Shown here: positions 18,261-25,584 of the stretch, piece by piece
How the letters are laid out: each line of letters starts with the position of its first letter
Numbering within the stretch: the stretch's first letter is position 1
Notes under the pieces: generated by a model
The model's database searches: none
Seen by the model: the letters and a program-made list of their open reading frames with translations, nothing else
Told to the model about the DNA's origin: nothing
Assembly: GCF_026163695.1 (NCBI RefSeq)
Contig: NZ_JAOTID010000006.1
Coordinates: 124,001 to 188,000, forward strand
Source: Shumkonia mesophila
Lineage (GTDB): Bacteria > Pseudomonadota > Alphaproteobacteria > Rhodospirillales > Shumkoniaceae
Direction of reading: 5' to 3'
Length of the DNA: 64,000 nucleotides
Position numbers and translations under genes: made by a program

Positions 18261-18650
18261 ATGGACATCAAGGACAGGCGCGCCCTGCTTCACGCCATCC
18301 CCCGGCCGGGAAGCCAGGCGCTCGATTACGTCGTCAGCCTGGGCGGCGGCGTTTCCCACGCCGTCCACCCGGCGCCGCTGTCGATCCTGCTGCGCTACGT
18401 CCCCGACAAATGGATCGTGCCGCCGCCGTCGTTCTTGGCCTATCTCAAGGCCCTGGATGACGTCCCGCTGGCCTCGGTCGAGGCCATCGGCGTCGCCATC
18501 CTCGAAGACGTCAGCGACGAGGTGGTGCCGCGCTGGCTGCAGGTGCTGGTGTCGGCCGAAAGCGATGACCCCCAGTACACGGTGCTGCTGGAAGACCGCC
18601 AGCCCAAATGGGACAACCCCGCCCTGCTGTCGCGATTGAAACGGTTCTGA
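18261..18650 (+). CDS. Small QueF-like (T-fold) protein, catalytic Cys absent
   Basis: The 129-residue protein begins MDIKDRRALLHAIPRPGSQA. Its middle (21-97) lines up by eye with 7-cyano-7-deazaguanine reductase QueF: DYVVSL (DYFVKF in QueF), RYVPDKWIV (YIPDEKMV), a FLAYLKAL strand/helix start, and PRWLQV (PRYIEV). The CPxTGQPDF block that carries the catalytic cysteine of QueF is missing (HAVHPAPL occupies the place), so it should not be a nitrile reductase. It ends EDRQPKWDNPALLSRLKRF. It is the last gene of the flagellar operon, 53 bp after the FliK-like gene and convergent with fliJ. ATG 18261 is preferred over an upstream frame start at 18216. Confidence 0.55.
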   Translation: MDIKDRRALLHAIPRPGSQALDYVVSLGGGVSHAVHPAPLSILLRYVPDKWIVPPPSFLAYLKALDDVPLASVEAIGVAILEDVSDEVVPRWLQVLVSAESDDPQYTVLLEDRQPKWDNPALLSRLKRF

Positions 18651-18663
18651 GCCAACTCTCGGA

Positions 18664-18722
18664 GACAAGCGATCACCCCCTCCCAACCCTCCCCCCTCGT
18701 GGGGGGGGGGACAGGGAAGGGG
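18664..18722. repeat. C/G-tract palindrome between convergent flagellar genes
   Basis: A stretch CCCTCCCAACCCTCCCCCCT, a short TCGT loop and a run of ten G followed by ACAGGGAAGGGG can fold on either strand. It lies exactly between the convergent ends of the fliF operon and fliJ. It resembles the CCCTCCCCC...GGGGGAGGG elements at 37606-37702. It may end or protect both transcripts; no T-run supports intrinsic termination. Confidence 0.45.
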
Positions 18723-18724
18723 GG

Positions 18725-19153
18725 TCAGGCGCGCTTGCCCTTCCGGACGAAGGCCTGGATGCCGATTTCGTCGAGGAAGAGCTGTTCGCGGTGGTCGCGT
18801 TCGGCCGCTTCGCGGGCGTCGCGCTGGGCCTGGGCGACTTCGTATTTCTTGAGCTCGCGATAGGCTTCGCGCAGGCGGTCGCGGGCCGCCGCCACCTCGG
18901 CCTCGCCCTCGGCGATGGCCTGCTCCAGCGCGCGGCGCCGGACCAGCGCCGCCTTGGCGAAATTGCCGTAATAGATGCCGATCTCGCTGGGTGCCTCGGC
19001 GGCCGCCTTGCGCTCGCGCACCAGTTCTTCCTCAAGCTGGCGCCGCTTGGCCTCCAGCGCCGCCACGGCGTTCAAAAGGTCGCCCAGGGCCCGCTGCTTT
19101 TCCTCGACCTGCCAGTCATTGAGGCGGATCAGGTTCTTCAGGTGCTTGGCCAC
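18725..19153 (-). CDS. fliJ: Flagellar export chaperone FliJ
   Basis: The 142-residue product is almost entirely alpha-helical coiled coil: MAKHLKNLIRLNDWQVEEKQ, then heptad-rich charged helices to residue 120. This fits FliJ, the stalk-like general chaperone/escort that sits in the FliI hexamer and contacts FlhA. FliJ proteins are about 140-150 residues. It starts at GTG 19151-19153, 14 bp after fliI, and is translated leftwards in the usual fliI-fliJ order. Sequence identity of FliJ is always low, so position is a large part of the call. Confidence 0.85.
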   Translation of the reverse strand: MAKHLKNLIRLNDWQVEEKQRALGDLLNAVAALEAKRRQLEEELVRERKAAAEAPSEIGIYYGNFAKAALVRRRALEQAIAEGEAEVAAARDRLREAYRELKKYEVAQAQRDAREAAERDHREQLFLDEIGIQAFVRKGKRA

Positions 19154-19167
19154 GCCTCAGCCCCCCG

Positions 19168-20529
19168 TCACCGGCCGGTCGGCGCCGCGCCCGCCGCCGG
19201 GGCGGGCATGCCGAGGATCTCGGCCAGCCCGGCGTAGCCGGCAGCCAAGTCGGTGCGGTCGCGCTTGGCCTGGGCCAGGAAGGCCTCGATCGCCGGATAG
19301 TAGCGGATGGCCTCGTCCACCCCGGCGTCGCTGCCCTGGCGGTAGGCGCCAAGCCGGATCAGTTCGGCCATGTCCTCGTAGGTGGCGAGAAGCTGGCGGG
19401 CCCGGGCGACGACGGCGTTTTCGGCCTCGCTGTTGCAGGCCGGCATGGTTCGGGACACGCTGCGCAGCACGTTGACCGGCGGATAGCGCCCGCGCTCGGC
19501 GATCGAGCGGTCGAGCACGATATGGCCGTCGAGGATGCCGCGCACGGCGTCCGAGATCGGTTCGTTGTGGTCGTCGCCCTCGACCAGCACGGTGAAAAGG
19601 CCGCTGATCGAGCCCTGGCCGGCCTGGCCCGGCCCGGCCCGCTCCAAGAGGCTCGGCAGTTCGGCGAAGACCGACGGGGTGTAGCCCTTGCTGGCCGGCG
19701 GTTCGCCGGCCGACAGGCTGATTTCGCGCTGGGCCATGGCGAAGCGGGTCACGCTGTCCATCAGGCACAGCACGTCCTGGTTCTGATTGCGGAAATACTC
19801 GGAGACCGCCATCGTCACATAGGCGGCCTGGCGGCGCATCAGCGGCGGCTCGTCGGAGGTGGCGACGACGACGACACTGCGCGCCATGCCTTCGGGACCG
19901 AGGTCGTCCTCGATGAATTCGCGGGCCTCGCGGCCGCGCTCGCCGATCAGGCCGATGACGCTGACCTGGGCCTCGGTGTGGCGGGCCATCATGGAAAGCA
20001 GCGTCGACTTGCCGACGCCGGAGCCCGAAAAGATGCCCATGCGCTGCCCGCGGCAGCAGGTGAGGAAGGTGTTGATGGCGCGCACGCCCAGATCGATCTT
20101 GGCGCCGACCCGCTGGCGCGAATGGGCCGACGGCGGCCGGTTGCGGATGGGATAGGCGAGGGGGCCCGATTGCAGCGGCCCCTTGCCGTCGACCGGCTCG
20201 CCGAAGCCGTTGACCACCCGGCCCAGCCATTCGGGTCCCGGATAGATGGCCGGCTGGGTGACGCCGATCTCGGCCCGGCAGCCGGCGCCGACGCCTTCCA
20301 GCGGGCCGAACGGCATCAGCAGCGCCTGGCCGGCGCGAAAGCCCACCACCTCGCAGATCAGCCGGCGATCGCCGCGGCCGATCACCTCGCAGTGGTCGCC
20401 CACCGAGAGATGCCCCTCGACGCCGCCGACCTCGATCAACAGGCCGACCACGTTGGTCACCCGCCCGAAGATGCGATGGTCGGGCAGCCGCCCGATCTCC
20501 CTGACGATGTTGTCGAAAAGTACCGCCAC
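19168..20529 (-). CDS. fliI: Flagellar export ATPase FliI
   Basis: This is a 453-residue RecA-type ATPase of the FliI/YscN family. Walker A is FSGSGVGKST, Walker B lies in NQDVLCLMDSVTRF, and the family block VIGLIGERGREAREFIED is present. The N-terminal beta-barrel domain begins at RIFGRVTNVVG. The C-terminus includes LDGHIVLDRSIAERGRYPPV and RQGSDAGVDEAI. FliI energises unfolding and export of flagellar substrates with FliH and FliJ. The frame is open to 20724, but the added residues would run through an intergenic REP palindrome; GTG at 20527-20529 (VAVLFDNIVREIG) gives the normal family length. A GTG twelve bases further upstream is an alternative. Confidence 0.93.
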   Translation of the reverse strand: MAVLFDNIVREIGRLPDHRIFGRVTNVVGLLIEVGGVEGHLSVGDHCEVIGRGDRRLICEVVGFRAGQALLMPFGPLEGVGAGCRAEIGVTQPAIYPGPEWLGRVVNGFGEPVDGKGPLQSGPLAYPIRNRPPSAHSRQRVGAKIDLGVRAINTFLTCCRGQRMGIFSGSGVGKSTLLSMMARHTEAQVSVIGLIGERGREAREFIEDDLGPEGMARSVVVVATSDEPPLMRRQAAYVTMAVSEYFRNQNQDVLCLMDSVTRFAMAQREISLSAGEPPASKGYTPSVFAELPSLLERAGPGQAGQGSISGLFTVLVEGDDHNEPISDAVRGILDGHIVLDRSIAERGRYPPVNVLRSVSRTMPACNSEAENAVVARARQLLATYEDMAELIRLGAYRQGSDAGVDEAIRYYPAIEAFLAQAKRDRTDLAAGYAGLAEILGMPAPAAGAAPTGR

Positions 20530-20623
20530 GCCCCGGCCCTTGCCCACCGCGGAAAACGTCCCGCCGCCCGAGTATGGCCACCACCCTTTAAGGTTTGGTA
20601 AAGCGGGAAAGGCAAGGCTAAGA

Positions 20624-20655
20624 CGTGGATGCCCGCGACAAGTGCGGGCATGACG
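20624..20655. repeat. REP palindrome, copy 1 of an inverted pair
   Basis: The 32-bp element starts CGTGGATGCCCGCGACAAG and ends GTGCGGGCATGACG. An inverted partner with a different but self-complementary stem lies at 20698-20729. Together they form a BIME-like inverted pair in the divergent fliI-ctrA gap. Confidence 0.7.
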
Positions 20656-20697
20656 ATAAAAAGGAGGGACGAGAGGGATGATTGCCCATCTCCTCAA

Positions 20698-20729
20698 CGT
20701 CATGGCCGTGCTTGTCACGGCCATCCACG
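20698..20729. repeat. REP palindrome, copy 2 (inverted), followed by a T-run
   Basis: The 32 bp read CGTCATGGCCGTGCTTGTC then ACGGCCATCCACG; the reverse complement has the same outer and loop bases as the copy at 20624-20655. On the plus strand the 9-bp stem ATGGCCGTG/CACGGCCAT is followed after six bases by seven T (20732-20738), so it could also act as a weak intrinsic terminator just upstream of ctrA. Confidence 0.65.
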
Positions 20730-20767
20730 CCTTTTTTTCTTCCTGAGTGACATTTCCCCCTCCTATG

Positions 20768-20793
20768 GTTAAACTTCGTTAATAATCGTTAAC
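20768..20793 (+). promoter_or_regulatory. Three GTTAA repeats upstream of ctrA, candidate CtrA-binding array
   Basis: GTTAA occurs at 20768, 20778 and 20788, exactly 10 bp apart, the last forming GTTAAC. CtrA of alphaproteobacteria binds TTAA-N7-TTAA; here the spacer is N6, so this is a near rather than exact match. The array ends 29 bp before the ctrA ATG, where an autoregulatory site would be expected. Confidence 0.45.
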
Positions 20794-20821
20794 GGGGGCG
20801 CCTGTCAGGGCGAAGGTGGTC

Positions 20822-21526
<705 letters not shown>

Positions 21527-21599
21527 GGCCGCCCCGGGGATGGGCGGACGCGCCATCCCGGCCGGAAATCTCTTTTCAGCGCTCGCAATACGGGCATAT

Positions 21600-21618
21600 C
21601 CTTCGGTGCAACCGAAGG
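21600..21618 (+). other. Stem-loop next to the ribosome-binding site of the lipoprotein gene
   Basis: CCTTCGGT (21600-21607) pairs perfectly with ACCGAAGG (21611-21618). The 3' arm contains the GAAGG part of the Shine-Dalgarno stretch GAAGGAGAACCCC before ATG 21627. The hairpin could therefore limit translation initiation. This is a structure read from sequence only. Confidence 0.4.
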
Positions 21619-21626
21619 AGAACCCC

Positions 21627-22052
21627 ATGAGACGGATCGGGTTTGTCGTCGCCCTGGCCCTCGGCCTTCTTGGCTGTGCCAACGCGGACACGGTGGAGAA
21701 GGTGGCGTTGAAGGAAGGCATCGAGCGCCAGTTCAACGCCCCCTACGAAATGGTGAAGCAGACCGTGGTGGATGCGCTGTGGTTGAACAGCCTGAAGCCG
21801 TCGCTGGTCGAAGACGTGCCGGAAGGTCATATCGTCATGGTTGCCCGGGCGCCCCATGGCATGAGTTGGGGAGAGGTTGGGCGGATTCTCGTGGTGCGTT
21901 CGGAGGCACCGCCGACAACAGTCCGCGTCGTCTACCAAAGACGGGCACAAATCTTCCAACTGAATGCGGAATCGCATTTCTCCCGCAATCTCTTCGCCAA
22001 GATGGATTCGCTCTTGAAGACGAGAGTGCCCCCCGGAACCGCGGCGCGCTGA
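21627..22052 (+). CDS. Small lipoprotein of unknown function
   Basis: The 141-residue product has a lipoprotein signal: basic start MRRIG, hydrophobic core FVVALALGLL and lipobox LLGC with Cys at residue 20. The mature part (NADTVEKVALKEGIERQFNA...) is a mixed alpha/beta region with YEMVKQTVVDALWLNSLKPS and TTVRVVYQRRAQIFQLNAES; it resembles small periplasmic domains but no family is recognised. The frame is open to 21540, but ATG 21627 has a GAAGGAGAA ribosome-binding site and starts the signal peptide. It lies 100 bp after ctrA and is convergent with the HPt-CheW gene. Confidence 0.7.
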   Translation: MRRIGFVVALALGLLGCANADTVEKVALKEGIERQFNAPYEMVKQTVVDALWLNSLKPSLVEDVPEGHIVMVARAPHGMSWGEVGRILVVRSEAPPTTVRVVYQRRAQIFQLNAESHFSRNLFAKMDSLLKTRVPPGTAAR

Positions 22053-22073
22053 CAAGTGCGGGGATAGAGGCCC

Positions 22074-22922
22074 CTACGCCCCGAACAGCCGCTCCACCGC
22101 CACGATCTCGGCGGGCCTCGGCAGGGCGGCGGCGGGGTCGGGGGTGAGCGTCAGGACGTCTTCGACCAGCAGCGCCAGGCGGCGGTCGCCCCATTTCAGC
22201 ACGATGACGGGCCGGGAAACCGGCAGCCGGCCGGCGGCGGGGATTTCGCCGTCCAGCGCCGCCAGCGGCAGGGTTCGGCCCTGCACACGCGCCTCGGCGC
22301 CGCCGTCGGGGCCGTCGGCAACGGCGTCGATGACGTCCATCCACACCACATGGGCGGCGTCGAGCGCCTTCGGCCCGCCGTTCGCGGTGCGGAAGACGAC
22401 GTAGCGGCGGCTTGGCTCGCCGGTCGGCGTGGCCTCATCGCCGCCGCCCCCTTCGTCCGGGACGACCCCGGCGACGGCCGCCTCGGCCTCGGGTGCGGCC
22501 CGTTGCGCCCCTACGGGCGGTGCGTGGCCGGCGATGGCCGAAAGCGCCCCGATCAGCGCCGCGTCGTCGCCGGTGGGCTCGGCGCCCTCGGCTTCCACCC
22601 GATCCAGGATGTCGCGCATCCGCCCGATGGCCGAAAGAATGGCCGTCATCGCCGCCGGGGTCGGCACCGCGTGCTTCTCGTGCAGCGCGTCGGCCGCCTC
22701 GGTCGCCGCCTCGGCCATCGCTTCCAGCCGGGGCAGCGGCAGCAGGTCGCAGGCCTCCTTCACCGTATGCACGACGTCGATGAGGCGGGTGCGCGAATCG
22801 GGGTCGGCGGGATCGCCGAACAACTCTTCCCCCCAGGCGTCAGCCTCTTCCAGGGTGTCGCGGGCCTCGAACAGCGCCTCGCGAAGCAGCCCGTCCATGC
22901 CGGTGTCGTCGCGCTTCGCCAT
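22074..22922 (-). CDS. HPt plus CheW-like two-domain signalling protein
   Basis: The 282-residue product combines a helical N-terminal domain (about 8-125) with a histidine-phosphotransfer-like motif, RLIDVVHTVKEACDLLPLPR (His52, H-x-x-K), with a C-terminal CheW/CheA-P5-like beta domain (about 168-280) starting RRYVVFRTANGG and containing RPVIVLKWGDRRLALLVEDV. An acidic linker joins them. CheA kinases have both ends, but here the dimerisation and ATP-binding kinase domains are absent, so it cannot self-phosphorylate. The canonical HPt Gly after K is replaced by Glu-Ala. It starts 10 bp after chpT stops (AGGGGCGGCGCC before the ATG), so the two are co-transcribed. Function unknown; an adaptor between chemoreceptor arrays and the CtrA relay is one possibility. 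Confidence 0.6.
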   Translation of the reverse strand: MAKRDDTGMDGLLREALFEARDTLEEADAWGEELFGDPADPDSRTRLIDVVHTVKEACDLLPLPRLEAMAEAATEAADALHEKHAVPTPAAMTAILSAIGRMRDILDRVEAEGAEPTGDDAALIGALSAIAGHAPPVGAQRAAPEAEAAVAGVVPDEGGGGDEATPTGEPSRRYVVFRTANGGPKALDAAHVVWMDVIDAVADGPDGGAEARVQGRTLPLAALDGEIPAAGRLPVSRPVIVLKWGDRRLALLVEDVLTLTPDPAAALPRPAEIVAVERLFGA

Positions 22923-22932
22923 GGCGCCGCCC

Positions 22933-23586
22933 CTAGGTCCCGGGTTCGGCAAACGGCAGCAAGGCGGCGAAGCGCACCTCGCCCGCGTGCTCCGAGGCCT
23001 CGATCGCGGTGCCCAGCGCCCTGGCCAAACTCTGGGCGAAGGCGGCGCCGACGGTGTGGGCGGAAAGGGCGTCCGGCGCCGGATCGGCGGCCATGGCGTC
23101 GGCGACTCCGTCGCGCAGCCGGGCCCCTTCGCCGGCGGCGGTCACGGCGATGCCGACCCCTTCCACCAGCGGCGCGGCGCGCACCGCCACGGCGCCGCCG
23201 CGCGGCAGACAGTCGGTGCCGAGCAGCACCAGGTTGAGCAGCAGCTTGACGGCCAGCGGCGCGATCGTGCCCTCGGCGCAGCGGGTGGTTTCGGTGGGCC
23301 AGTCGAGCTCGGCGCGGCCCTTGTCGAACAGCGCCGCCGCCAGCTCGCGCGCCTCGGCCACGGCGCGCGGGCCGGTGGCGCCGCCCAGGCCGAAGGCGAT
23401 GCGGAAGAAGGCCAGGCGGCGCGAGGCCTGGGCGCTGCTGCGCACGATCAGCGCCATGGCGTCGTCGGCCATGGAGCTGTCCTCGCCCATCAGCTCGATG
23501 CCCGAACTGACCGCGCCCACCGGGCCGATCAGGTCGTGACAGACCCGCGAGCACAGAAGCTGGGCGACCCGCAAATCGATCAACAT
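22933..23586 (-). CDS. chpT: Histidine phosphotransferase ChpT
   Basis: This 217-residue protein matches ChpT. It begins MLIDLRVAQLLCSRVCHDLI with the phospho-accepting His17 in CHDLIGPVGAVSSGIEL, then a helical dimerisation region, then a degenerate Bergerat-fold domain (about 90-200). ChpT carries phosphate from the kinase CckA to CtrA and CpdR. Its presence 2 kb from ctrA, in opposite orientation, supports a local phosphorelay module; CckA itself is not in the window. ATG 23584-23586 has GGGGACGGGGAGC upstream. Confidence 0.9.
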   Translation of the reverse strand: MLIDLRVAQLLCSRVCHDLIGPVGAVSSGIELMGEDSSMADDAMALIVRSSAQASRRLAFFRIAFGLGGATGPRAVAEARELAAALFDKGRAELDWPTETTRCAEGTIAPLAVKLLLNLVLLGTDCLPRGGAVAVRAAPLVEGVGIAVTAAGEGARLRDGVADAMAADPAPDALSAHTVGAAFAQSLARALGTAIEASEHAGEVRFAALLPFAEPGT

Positions 23587-23631
23587 GCTCCCCGTCCCCC
23601 CGCCGGATCTCCCCCGAAACCCCGGCCGTCC

Positions 23632-24000
23632 CTATTTCTTCGGCTTGACGCCCGACAGCAGGGCGTCGACCACGCTGCGCACCGCCAAGCTGCCGTCGGG
23701 ATCGCCGGTCAGATCGGCGGTCATCTGCTTGATGGCGGACCGCACCGCCTCGGGATCGACCGGATGGGTCTTGAGGATGACGGCCAGGATGGCTTCCACC
23801 GCCAGCAGGTGGGCGGCCAGGTTCTCGGTCTCTTGCAGCCGCTCGGTGGCAAGCGTGCCCAGCGTTTCGAGATCGCCGACGATCTTCTTGATGTTGGCGT
23901 CGAGGTCGCGGATCTGCTCGAAGAAGCCGGTCGTCTGCAACTGGTGGACGACGTCCTGCGGGGTTTCGCCGCCGTCGTCCCTGTCGTCATCCTCGGCCAT
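23632..24000 (-). CDS. Conserved small helical protein of unknown function
   Basis: The 122-residue product has a strongly acidic start (MAEDDDRDDGGETPQDVVHQ), an amphipathic helix region with IRDLDANIKKIVGDLETLGT and LATERLQETENLAAHLLAVE that looks coiled-coil, and a short basic end (GVKPKK). There is no signal peptide or membrane helix. It is upstream of chpT on the same strand with a 45-bp gap, so it probably heads the chpT operon. I do not recognise the family. Coding is supported by clear third-position GC bias and by the tight gap. Confidence 0.65.
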   Translation of the reverse strand: MAEDDDRDDGGETPQDVVHQLQTTGFFEQIRDLDANIKKIVGDLETLGTLATERLQETENLAAHLLAVEAILAVILKTHPVDPEAVRSAIKQMTADLTGDPDGSLAVRSVVDALLSGVKPKK

Positions 24001-24062
24001 TCACCCCTCCCCGGGCAGTCGAACCATGGCTTGAGAGCATAACGGCCCGCCATGCGCCTGTC

Positions 24063-24088
24063 ACCCTCTCCGCCCCGCCGACGGAGAG
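24063..24088. repeat. Hairpin element CCCTCTCCG...CGGAGAGGG
   Basis: A perfect 9-bp stem with a CCCCGCCGA-type loop lies in the divergent gap between the small helical gene and the DUF2478 fusion gene. It resembles other dispersed C-rich palindromes of this window (18664, 37606). No T-run follows on either strand. Confidence 0.45.
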
Positions 24089-24133
24089 GGTTGGATCTTG
24101 CGGCTTTCGGCAAAAAGGACGATGAAGGAAGGC

Positions 24134-25369
24134 ATGTCGATGCGGGATGCCTCCCTTCCCCCGCGCCTTTCCCCGGCCGGGGTCGTTTATACGGCGGCGA
24201 CGCGCGAGGCGCCGCTGCTGGCCGACTTCGCGGCCGAACTGGCGGCCCGCGGCTGGCGGGTCGGCGGTTTGGTGCAGCGCACGTTTCGCGGACCCGACGG
24301 CTTCAAGCGCAAGATCGTCGCCACCGAGATCGATACCGGCCGCACGGTAACGCTGGCCACCTATAAGGGCGACCGCGCCAAGGAAAGCGTCTGCGGCTTC
24401 GACACCGCCGCCCTGGCCGAGGCGACCGGTGCGGTCAGGCGCGCGGTGGCCGCCGGCATGGACCTCATCGTCATCGAGAAGTTCAGCCGCCAGGAAACCG
24501 ACGGCGAGGGGCTGTTGGACGAGATCCTGGGGGCGATGGCCGAAGGCATCCCCACTCTCACCCTGGTCTCGGCCGAGGCGCTGGAACACTGGACCCGTCT
24601 GACCGGCGGGCTGGCCCAGTTGGTCGCGGCCGAGCGGAAAGCCCTGTGGCGCTGGTGGGGGCCGCACCGGCTCTATCGCGATCTCGAACTGGGGGTCGGG
24701 CGCGGCAACGCGCGCCATGTGGTGGTCGGCTTCAATTGGGTCCTGGTCGAAGGCCCGCATGGCTGCGGCCTGGCGCAGACGCCGGACCGCGGCAGCGCAG
24801 GCAGCCGCCGGGTGGCGGACGCCGCCCACCTCGCCGGCCGGCCGCTGCGCGAACTGGCCGCCAAGGTCCATTCCTGGGAGCCGGTGGAAGCCGCCATCGG
24901 GCTTGCCGCCATCAACGCCTTCTACAACCGCTACGACCTGACGGCGCCGACGGGAAACGGCCTCGATGCCGTGGCCGGCGAGGCGCCGCTGACGGTGATC
25001 GGCCGCTTCCCCGACCTGGCGGAGCGCCTGCCCGGGGCGCGCGTCATCGAGCGCCAGCCGAGGGACGGCGAATACCCGGACGTGGCGGCCGGCTGGCTGG
25101 TGCCGGAAAGCGAGCGGGTGGTGGCGACCGCCTCGACGCTCGTCAACCACAGCCTGCCCGGCCTGATCGCCACCGCGCCCCATGCCCGCATCGCGCTGGT
25201 CGGCCCCAGCACGCCGCTGACGCCCCGCCTTCACGCCTATGGCCTCGACACGCTGGCCGGCATGGTGGTGACCGATCCCAAGGGCGCCGCCCGCGCGGTC
25301 GCCGAGGGCGGCTCGGTCAGAACCCTCAAGGCCTACGCCCGCATGGCCATGCTGAGCGACCCCTCCTAA
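24134..25369 (+). CDS. Fusion of DUF2478 NTPase-like and DUF4213/DUF364 chelation-like domains
   Basis: The 411-residue protein has two recognisable parts. Residues about 15-170 match DUF2478, a domain found near molybdate genes: VVYTAATREAPLLADFAAEL, RGWRVGGLVQRTF, CGFDTAALAEA, MDLIVIEKFSRQETDGEGLL, GIPTLTLVSAEALEHWTRLT and a closing LWRWWG. Residues about 175-405 match the DUF4213 N-domain (HVVVGFNWVLVEGPHGCGLA, GRPLRELAAK, EAAIGLAAINAFYN) and DUF364 Rossmann-like domain (LTVIGRFPDLAERL, ATASTLVNHSLPGLI, IALVGPSTPLTPRLHAYGLD). DUF364 proteins are proposed to chelate heavy metal. With mobA and tupBCA nearby, a role in Mo/W handling is inferred. ATG 24134, 24122 or 24140 are all possible starts. 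Confidence 0.7.
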   Translation: MSMRDASLPPRLSPAGVVYTAATREAPLLADFAAELAARGWRVGGLVQRTFRGPDGFKRKIVATEIDTGRTVTLATYKGDRAKESVCGFDTAALAEATGAVRRAVAAGMDLIVIEKFSRQETDGEGLLDEILGAMAEGIPTLTLVSAEALEHWTRLTGGLAQLVAAERKALWRWWGPHRLYRDLELGVGRGNARHVVVGFNWVLVEGPHGCGLAQTPDRGSAGSRRVADAAHLAGRPLRELAAKVHSWEPVEAAIGLAAINAFYNRYDLTAPTGNGLDAVAGEAPLTVIGRFPDLAERLPGARVIERQPRDGEYPDVAAGWLVPESERVVATASTLVNHSLPGLIATAPHARIALVGPSTPLTPRLHAYGLDTLAGMVVTDPKGAARAVAEGGSVRTLKAYARMAMLSDPS

Positions 25370-25375
25370 CTTCTT

Positions 25376-25500
25376 AATTTCGGGGACACCATACTTAATT
25401 CACTGTCGCCTGTGATGACGCCGGCACACCATCTTATGAATTAAGTATGGTGTCCCCGAAATTCCTGGTGTCCCCGAAATTCCCCTGTCCCCGAAATTCC
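25376..25500. repeat. 27-bp perfect inverted repeat plus tandem 18-bp copies
   Basis: The left arm (25376-25402) begins AATTTCGGGGACACCATACT and its exact reverse complement is at 25437-25463, separated by 34 bases. The right arm runs into tandem copies of TGGTGTCCCCGAAATTCC at 25448-25465 and 25466-25483 and a shortened one at 25484-25500. Repeats of this kind (GGTGTCCCCG with TTAATT) often flank small transposase genes in proteobacteria, but no transposase frame is present. It lies between two convergent genes. A related half-element occurs at 41748-41767. Confidence 0.75.
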
Positions 25501-25584
25501 CCACCGGCAGGCCGAAAGCCGCGAAGCGATCCGTCGCCGCAAGCACGCGAACCCGGTCCGGCGTTTCCGCGCCGAAAGATACCG

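Noticed and set aside
20678-20746. A 22-residue hydrophobic leader-peptide-like frame (MIAHLLNVMAVLVTAIHAFF...) with AAGGAGGG upstream of ctrA.
   Set aside because: Most of its coding sequence is the second REP palindrome (20698-20729), whose sequence is fixed by the inverted copy at 20624. The frame is probably incidental. It could be reconsidered if ribosome profiling shows translation.
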